A DNA stretch of 64,000 nucleotides from Staphylotrichum longicolle (lineage: Eukaryota > Ascomycota > Sordariomycetes > Sordariales > Chaetomiaceae): the NCBI GenBank assembly GCA_019096155.1, contig JAHCVI010000002.1, positions 4,464,001 through 4,528,000 of the forward strand, written 5' to 3'. A program made the position numbers and the translations under genes. This document shows positions 57,004-64,000 of this stretch, in pieces. The notes beneath the pieces were generated by a model. The model was not told the DNA's origin. It was given only the letters and a program-made list of their open reading frames with translations, and did not search any database. Within the stretch, counting starts at the first letter, position 1. Each line of letters starts with the position of its first letter.

Positions 57004-59102
57004 TGGATATCATTCTCACTCTCAGTATCAGAATCAGAATCAGTATCAGCATCGGGACGATGGGTACGGTGGTGGTGGTGGTGGTGGCGGGTGTTGTCGT
57101 TGGAAGAGGAACTGAGGCAGATTGATATTGGCACGGGGCGGTCGAGTCGGAGGCATGGGGCTGGGGTCGGTGGGGGGCATGGCGGGCATGGCGGCATGGT
57201 GGGCATGGTGGGGGCAGGGGTATGGAGGCGGTGGCCAGTACGGGGCTGGGGCTGTGTATGGGCAGGGAGGGTATTGAGGGGGGGAGACTGAGGAGAGTGA
57301 TCAATGGGAGCGGTGGGATGGATCGAGTTGGGTTGGGCTGGTTGGGCTGGGATGGCTTGGATATGAAAATGGATGGTGGATGGAACGGCACAAAGGGGCG
57401 TGATGGGAAAGGCCGGGGATGAGTGATGGCGGTGATGGTTGGAATGATGTCGTGGCATTATGGACTGAGCTCGGCGTTTGTATAACTGGCGACAACCTTT
57501 TTGTTTTCTTTTTTTTGCTTGAGATCTGCTGCTATCTGTTGGTGTTGTCATGGCATGGGGCTTGGTGGGAACGGCAGGGATGGCGTTGTGATTTTGCTGC
57601 TTTCTTCTAGAGAATGACTACTGGTAGTTTGAAGCTCAACTCAAGGATCTGATCAGCCGGTGCTGGGAGTGCGGTTACGATGTGGTGATGGCTGTCTTGC
57701 GCTCAGGAGGGAGATGTGAGGGACTTGTGTGGGGGATAAGCGTGGCGTTCGGTATCTTGATCCAGGGAGTGATGATGGTAGTGTGTCAATGATGGCTATT
57801 TGCATCAGGTAAGATTCTATTTTTGAGAACTCATGACGCGGAGACATGCTTCACACGTGAGCAGTCACTCATTCACTGCCGCCGTACTGATTTGTTGGGT
57901 GCCATTCCCTCTCTGAGAAAAGAAAAAGGGGATGACTCCAGGCGCAAGGAAGTGACTTTGTAGTCTCCAGATATACCGTTTCTTTCTCAGTTTAAATATG
58001 CATGGCATGGCAGCCGATAAGAAAAAAGGGGGGCTTGGGACAGAAGAGCAGACCAACTTTTCGCGAAAAGAACGGTGGCTTCGTAGTGGGATGAGTTGAC
58101 ATGAGATGGTGAGCTTCAAGGGCGATGCTCTGCGAGAACATTTGTTCAGATATCACCGTTGCGAAAATGGCCAAGGTACTCTCAGTTAGTATGAGCAACG
58201 CTGGGGTTGGTAGTGAGAGAGTGGCCCCTCTACAGACGAAGACTTATGAATGGCAGCCGTGGGCGAGCAGACAGCTTTTCCTCGGGCACTGTTGGGCCAT
58301 GATTGCACCAAACATCACGCATGATGGAAGCAAGATCACTCCTTCACTTCACAGCACGCACACACATACCACACTCAGACAAATGTTCAAACTTCACATC
58401 TTGTATTTCCCACTTCCCACCCTCTATGCAGAAACAAAAAAACCCAAAGCCAGAAAAAAGGGCCCAAGCCAGATTTTCCCACCCCAAGACAAAAAGACAA
58501 AAACTCCCGTTCCCGAGACCCAATAAATGCCTATCCATGGCAATCCCATCATTACTAAGATAAGTTTTGTACTCATGATTTGGAAAAGGAGAGAGAGGGT
58601 ATATCCGAGCCAAAAGATGAGTAAAAGGAAACAAATAAAGCAGACTTGATGGACCTGATGCAAATGCTGGGTAGACGCATGCATGGCGGATAGGTAAGGT
58701 ATGCGTGGGAAGGAGTGGATGAAGAGAAGTTATGTAACATGAATGTGTGTGTGAGAGCTCGTGCGTGTGTGCGTGAAATGACAGAGTGAGATGGTGAGCG
58801 TGTTGTTGGTGTGTTGTTGGTGTGTTGTTGGTGTGTCGATGCGGCGAGGTGGTGAGGATGAGATGAGATGGGGTGAGACGGGAGGGGGGAGGTCCGAGTG
58901 GTTGGCTGATAAAAATAAGCATGAGTGGCTTCCCGTGTGCGCGCGCAGCCAGGGACACCCGCATCCATCCCGTCGGCGCCCCTCCGAGATCCAAATTTGG
59001 TCGGTCGGGTGCCAATGTGTGCCGCAGACCATGTGCCACTCCAAACACCGCTCGGGCGCACCGCAACCGGTTCCTCCTGTCTGCCCTTCAGGCTTGCCGT
59101 AT
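57004..59102. other. Convergent 3' region between the C2-domain gene and the DUF3455 gene
   Basis: Two kilobases without a gene. It includes GGT-rich low complexity near 57068-57085, GGCATGG-type repeats near 57175-57215, and an 11-nt tandem repeat at 58801-58833. An AT-rich part near 57960-58010 may be a polyadenylation region. Confidence 0.6.
58801..58833 (+). repeat. 11-nt tandem repeat TGTTGTTGGTG x3
   Basis: Three perfect head-to-tail copies, preceded by GT-rich simple sequence, about 270 bases beyond the stop of the DUF3455 gene (minus strand). Confidence 0.9.
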
Positions 59103-59888
59103 TTACCCAAAGAACCAGTAGTAGGTCGTGTAGGGCACGCTCTGCACACCGACGCCGGCGACGGAGCAGGGCTGGGCGTTGCCGCCGGCCGTGATGACGC
59201 GGTAGACCGAGGTCAGGCCCTTGGACGCTCCAGTCTCGTTGTCGTCGAGCTTGAGCCACTGCACCGCTCCCGTGCCGATGATGCCCTTGTCGGCCTGGGT
59301 GGGCGCCGAGACGTTGCCGACCTTCTTGACGACCGCCTTGAGCCCCGCGGCGCTGAGGTCGAACACGGGGACGCCCTTGATGTCGAAGTAGTGGTGCCCG
59401 AGGAACTTGACGACGGGCCAGCCTTGGAACCGGAGATCGGCGGCAGCAGGGAAGGGGGCCGTCGCGTCGGCGCCGTACGTGGTCCCAGCCAGCTTGTTGA
59501 GCGGGAGCGGCGTGTGCCAGAGCAGGTCCTTTGGCGCGCCGTCCCAGACCGACTGGCTCACGCCCGTCTTCTTTGTCCCGGGGAAGAAGCTCGTGGCATC
59601 GTAGAGAACGGCGACGGCGCCGTTTGCCTGGGCTTCCGAGGTCGTTGTTGCGCAGGTGTAGTTCTGGATGCCGTGGCCGATGGCGATCTTCTTGAGCACG
59701 AGGTTGGCGGCCGGCGCGGCAAGTTCGGTGGCTGGAGGGTTGTGTTAGTTATAAAAGCTGTGGACTTGATCAGTGGCAGACGTACCTCCTCCTGTTCTTG
59801 GGAGCGTGTATGTGACTGCTTTGCACGCGGGCGCCGCAGATGCCACTGCCGCCAGGGCAGCGCAGAGAAGCGTCGTCGCAGAGACCAT
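59103..59888 (-). CDS. Secreted DUF3455 protein
   Basis: Two exons (59888-59786 and 59731-59103) with a 53-nt intron give 243 aa. Residues 1-19 form a signal peptide (MVSATTLLCAALAAVASA, cleavage before AP), so the protein is secreted. The rest matches the DUF3455 pattern as I know it: GHGIQNYTC near the N-terminus, AVAVLYDATSFFPG, GWPVVKFLGHHYFD, a WLKLDDN segment, and a C-terminus with CSVAGVGVQSVPYTTYYWFF. The two Cys (in QNYTC and QPC) could pair. DUF3455 proteins are common secreted fungal proteins of unknown function. Expression control is not evident. Confidence 0.88.
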
Positions 59889-62800
59889 GGTGTCTGATGA
59901 TGCTGGGAAGCTAAGGTGTGTAGAGAGAACGAAGAGCAATGTCTATCCGGAGCAGACCTGAGTGCCGAGATGCGAGACGGAAAAGAAGACAGACTATTAG
60001 ATAGAGATGTGATAGGAGATGAGCCGATTGCAGTGTGGAGAGCTGGGGGTGAAGCTTGCGGGATGTCAAGGTCTTATATCTGTTCCTCGGGGACAGGGGA
60101 GACTCGTGGGATCCTGCAGGGTTGGGAGTCGGGGTCCAAAGCGGCTAGCCGGGGCTTGCTCAACTGCAGTAGTCTACGGCACCGGATTCAGTGCAGGAGG
60201 TCGGAGGCTGACCAGGGTAGGGGAGGTTGAGCAGCAGGAGCAAGGCGCAAGAAACAGAAAGGAAGTTCAAAGACTCTGACAGGGGGCCCTGTGAGTGCAA
60301 CTCCTGGGTCCACATGCTGCACAAGAGAGACATCGACGGCCAAGAGAGGAAAGCGCAGGAAGATGGGGAGGGAGTCAGTGACCCATGTCTGCCATGATGC
60401 GTGTAGCGGTACGGGGAGTACCCTGGCCACGCAAACACTCGCTTGGGACAGACAAAGCGCAAGCCGAGAAGAGGAACGGGCGTTTCCACGGCCAGATTGC
60501 AGACGGAAGATGATCCCAGCAACCGGACGGAGTGAAGGTTGGAGGCTTGGAGCTGGGGAGAGACAGCCAAGGAGACGGGAGCGGCACGGAGGTACGTACT
60601 CTCGACTCGGGAGCCATCTTTGGCTGAACCCGCAGCCCCCTTGCTGGCTGGGCAAAGCAAGGGACCCTGGCCCGAGCGGCAGCCGTTTATTAAGGCACGA
60701 GATCCTGGAGGGTCGCTGCGTCTAGGGTTGCAGGGGTGGTGCAGGTGTGGGTGGGATGGTGGGATGGCTGGGATCGCAGGGGCTTCAATACTGCAACGCA
60801 AGCGGCCTGTCCGTTTGGTATTCAGTGCTGTGGAGGGAAGAAGAGAACACTTGCCGAGCAACCACATGCCCCGTTGTGAGGTCTGTTTTGAGAGCATGCG
60901 GAGATGCAGCTTCGTCACTCGAGAGCCGACACGCAGAAACTCGGCAAAGCTCCGTGCTGCCTCGCGTGGACGGGATCGATATTGGGCCTGTTTTGGTCGT
61001 GTTGCCGCACTTCCGAACGCAGACGCCATTCTCCGGGCAAATTGCTTAGCAGGCCGTGCTAATACGAATCTGCCATGGGAGAATCTGGGAGACGTAGGAC
61101 GGGAACCGAGAAGGCGGGGCAGAGTGCGATCTCTGGTCAAGCTCCCATAGGGTTACTTTGCAGCCGCTTGGCCTCGACAATGGGCCTTCACTAGGGCGTC
61201 CAAGGCTTAAGGCGGCTGTCTGCTTGCGGCGAGCGAGATGAGGGGCGTTTGCCTTTGTGGCTGACGGCGGCAATAATATTGTTGTGTAGAATTAGAATGC
61301 ATTGTGGCCTTTGTCCACAGTGTTCTTTAGACCCGTCCATTGTCAGACACGGTCAAGAAGCAACACCGTGGAGCATCGCCGTGTCGTGGCATCGCAGCGC
61401 CCCAGTGCGGTGCTGGCCAACGTGCAGCGACCTGAGACACGAGAGACGCGACATGGGCATCCGAGAGTCAGTCTCAGTCCCTGCCCCGTGTCCACTGCCC
61501 AGCTGATGCCGACGGTGGCGATGGGAATGGCCCGGCCCAGACGGCTTTCCGCACGGAGCATCTGGGAGTGGAAGCTGGGCTGGAACCGAGTTGTCTTGGA
61601 TGAGCTTGACCCGATGCGGCGGAGCGAAGCTTCGGCGGAAGAGGGAAGGCAGGGAGGGTTGGAGCTCAGACCGTTGCAGCGGCTGGGGCACCATTGAAAA
61701 AGCTGCGCGCCTAACTGATCTGGCTTGGCCGCTTGGCGAGCTCCTAACCCCCGCTCTCAATGGCCGTCAAGCCGAGAAGGAGCGAAGCTTGTTTTATTGA
61801 GGCAAAGCGTGATCATCCTCGCTTCCCTTCGTCTTTTCGACCGATTTGCGCTTGGGTGGATTGTTGACATCGGAGGATCCCCGGGCTCCAAGATGGATCT
61901 TTTGTTCAGCCCACGACGGTGAAACGCGGCCCTTTCCGTTGTGGGACTCGATCCATCTGGACTGGCCCGGGGGGCTGCCTAGACCGAGTTCGACCCAGAC
62001 CCAGGTTGGAAAGTCAATTCCACTTCTCATCAGCGCACCTGCACAATTGGAGCGGGCGGGCAGCCGCTTCGAGCCCACCTCACTGCAACTGGCAGCTGTG
62101 GCCTGTGCTGCTGACAGGAGCCTTCCCTGCCGGTGCCTGGGCCCAAGCTTTGCAGCAGCTTCAAGGAAGGCGCCGCAGCACTCGAAACTCAAGCCTTGGA
62201 ACCCTGGAAAATCCACTGGAACCTGGAAACAACTCGGGGCTTGTTTCTTTTGCAGCCTCGAGGGATGTCATCCAACACGTTTCTTTGAAACACATTGTAT
62301 GCGGTGCGGTACAGAGTACGGATCGCCACCCCCGTGTCACTGTCTCACAGATATGATTTTCCCGTCGGCAAAGCACCCCGCTGATGTGCAGCACTGCAGG
62401 GTGCAGACGGCACACATGAGATGACACATGCCCGTTCTGCATCCAGGGACCTGGCCTCGTGCATCTGCGTCCTCCTCGTCGCCACGTCCAAAGGACCGAG
62501 AATCGCACGAGGCGCATCAGGCAGTCGGCCAGGTCAAGTTGAGTACGGAATACCGATTGCGGAGTACTGCCCAGGTGACCTGTTGGTGTTATTTCGTTCT
62601 TCGAAGAGCCCCCCGCGGGGTTGGAATTGGCGACTCGCCAAGAATGTTGGAGTCGATCTTGATTGATCACCACCAACACACGCTCAACACGGCTAGGTAG
62701 GTTTTGTAGGGCTGCCACCATTGACTTGGTTTCCAGATCCTCGAAAAATCCCCGACGATTGTCGATCGCCGATCGCTCAAGCAAGGCTCTGGACGTTGGC

Positions 62801-64000
62801 CGAGATCGCGACAAGACCTCTCGTTCATCCCAACACAACCATGTCCTGTTTCACCCCTCTTGAGAGACGCATCCCTGCGCGTCCAACACTTCCATGTCCG
62901 ACACTCCCAAGGCTCTGGATCGGTCCGTGTGCCTCGATCTTGCCTTTGCAGCGCCCGAGAAATCACCAACTGAAACAGACTTGCTCTTCAGGGGCAGCCC
63001 TGGAGGCGTAGATCATGGAACGCATTCTCGAAACACTCGCCAAATCGCTGAACAGTTGTGTTTCGTTTCAAGTCTGTGGGCAGTCTGTGTGCCATGTTTG
63101 AGGCCCCTGACCGAAAATCGCACGGACCGCTCCTCAGCGACCATGCGACGACGTTGACCACCACGTGCACCGGTTGAATGCGACATCTCCTGGATTGAAA
63201 TCCCGCATCTTAGTGCAGGGCTCGCCGGATCTTGCCAGCAAACAGCAAACACGGAGAAACATCTCGAGCTCGGCGGGGGGGTTCTCTCCGCCTGCATTAG
63301 CTCTCATTCGAGAGAACGGACTGAAGACCGGCCCTCCGACCGCCTCCGATTTGGGTCTGTCAGCTGTGCCGCGAGCCCGCAGTGGCCGGTGGAACATCAC
63401 TTGGATCGTGGGACCTCCAGAATCTATTGACGACGCGCGAGTTTGTTCGCCGCGCGAGACTCATTCAGCTGCGTAAGACTGACAAACAGACCGGGCTTGC
63501 AGACCACATGGCAGCGCCGTCGGGTCAACCAAGCATTCGCTTGCCTCATGGCTTCAATTACACCCAATCTCCTCGCAAACGCAGTGTAACCTTCCCGACG
63601 GGTCAGCGACATGCACCTTGGCATCGGTGGCCGGAATGACCAAGATCAGGCTCACGCAGGCAATCAATATTGCAATCTCTGCGTTGCGTCCAAGTGGTTC
63701 GGCGGATTCCCGCTACTGCGTGCACCATCTCGTGGCGCAAGACTGGCCAATTGCGGAGAGGCAAGCGGTGCAACGGGCGCTTAGAAGCGCGCTGCCATGC
63801 AGTCCCTAGTCCGACTTTGTCCTCGACTTCCGATCCTCGTCAGTGAAGACAATGACGAGGCTTGCCGAACAGCCGCGAGAGGCCGTCTCCGCGGATGGTA
63901 CCAATGCTTGGGATTCTGCGATGGTCGCGCTTACCGGATCCTTCACTAGCGGTGAGGGCATTTTTGCGTCTGTGAGCCCAAGGGAACTTTCCATCCGAGC
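59889..64000. other. Gene-poor right margin
   Basis: Four kilobases in which I can support no gene. The promoter of the DUF3455 gene lies at its left edge. One long minus-strand open frame (61140-60160, 326 codons) has no intron signal, domain or clear codon bias and overlaps smaller open frames. The rest is mixed unique sequence without repeats. Confidence 0.5.

Noticed and set aside
55656..57551. Several long minus-strand frames under the C2-domain gene
   Set aside because: Antisense shadows; the plus strand has the C2 domain and consistent splicing.
1..64000. Transposon, RIP-mutated repeat or viral insertion
   Set aside because: No transposase or reverse-transcriptase motifs, no long terminal or inverted repeats, and no AT-rich blocks suggesting RIP were seen.

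Overview
The window is nuclear DNA of a filamentous ascomycete. Its genes have short spliceosomal introns (mostly 49-215 nt) with GT..AG ends and CTGAC/CTAAC-like branch points. It is GC-rich with long codon-biased reading frames, genes are 1-2 kb apart on both strands, and the gene families are typical of Pezizomycotina. Gene style and simple-sequence content suggest Sordariomycetes, possibly Sordariales/Chaetomiaceae; this is an inference from feel, not from a search. I found no prophage, transposon, CRISPR array, rRNA or convincing tRNA. Twenty protein-coding genes can be supported, and for most I resolved the exon structure by keeping reading frame across splice sites.

Left part (1-21 kb): a 3.4-kb gene-free margin; an arylamine N-acetyltransferase (+); a two-exon coiled-coil protein (-); a head-to-head pair of ribosomal protein genes, eL30 (-) and uL16 (+), sharing a 366-bp promoter; then two large uncharacterised low-complexity proteins, 588 and 1226 aa (+).

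Middle (21-45 kb): the 11-exon 18S rRNA dimethyltransferase DIM1 (-); an alpha-arrestin with a PPxY motif (+); an SP-RING (MIZ) SUMO-ligase-like protein (-); the SSU-processome protein UTP15 (+); a cell-wall-integrity MAP kinase of the Slt2/MpkA type (-); a low-molecular-weight tyrosine phosphatase (-); a KpsF/GutQ-type SIS sugar-phosphate isomerase homologue (+); a WKF-domain protein whose start is out of frame in this sequence (-); and proteasome subunit alpha-1 (+).

Right part (45-64 kb): a four-exon 182-aa protein of unknown function (+); a TMEM234-like membrane protein with no in-frame ATG (-); an ER class I alpha-1,2-mannosidase, GH47 (-); a C2-domain protein resembling ingression protein Fic1/Inn1 (+); a secreted DUF3455 protein (-); and about 4 kb without a convincing gene.

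Most genes are housekeeping. Several act in ribosome production (eL30, uL16, DIM1, UTP15, possibly the WKF protein) and several in protein turnover or cell-surface trafficking (arrestin, SUMO ligase, proteasome, mannosidase, MAP kinase), but they are interleaved and do not form an operon-like or biosynthetic cluster. I did not find a new multi-gene system. The most useful observations are two apparent reading-frame breaks at the 5' ends of genes, a telomere-repeat-like box in the ribosomal-protein promoter, a PIAS-like SUMO-interacting motif at the end of the SP-RING protein, and an unexplained Cys/His cluster in the 1226-aa protein.
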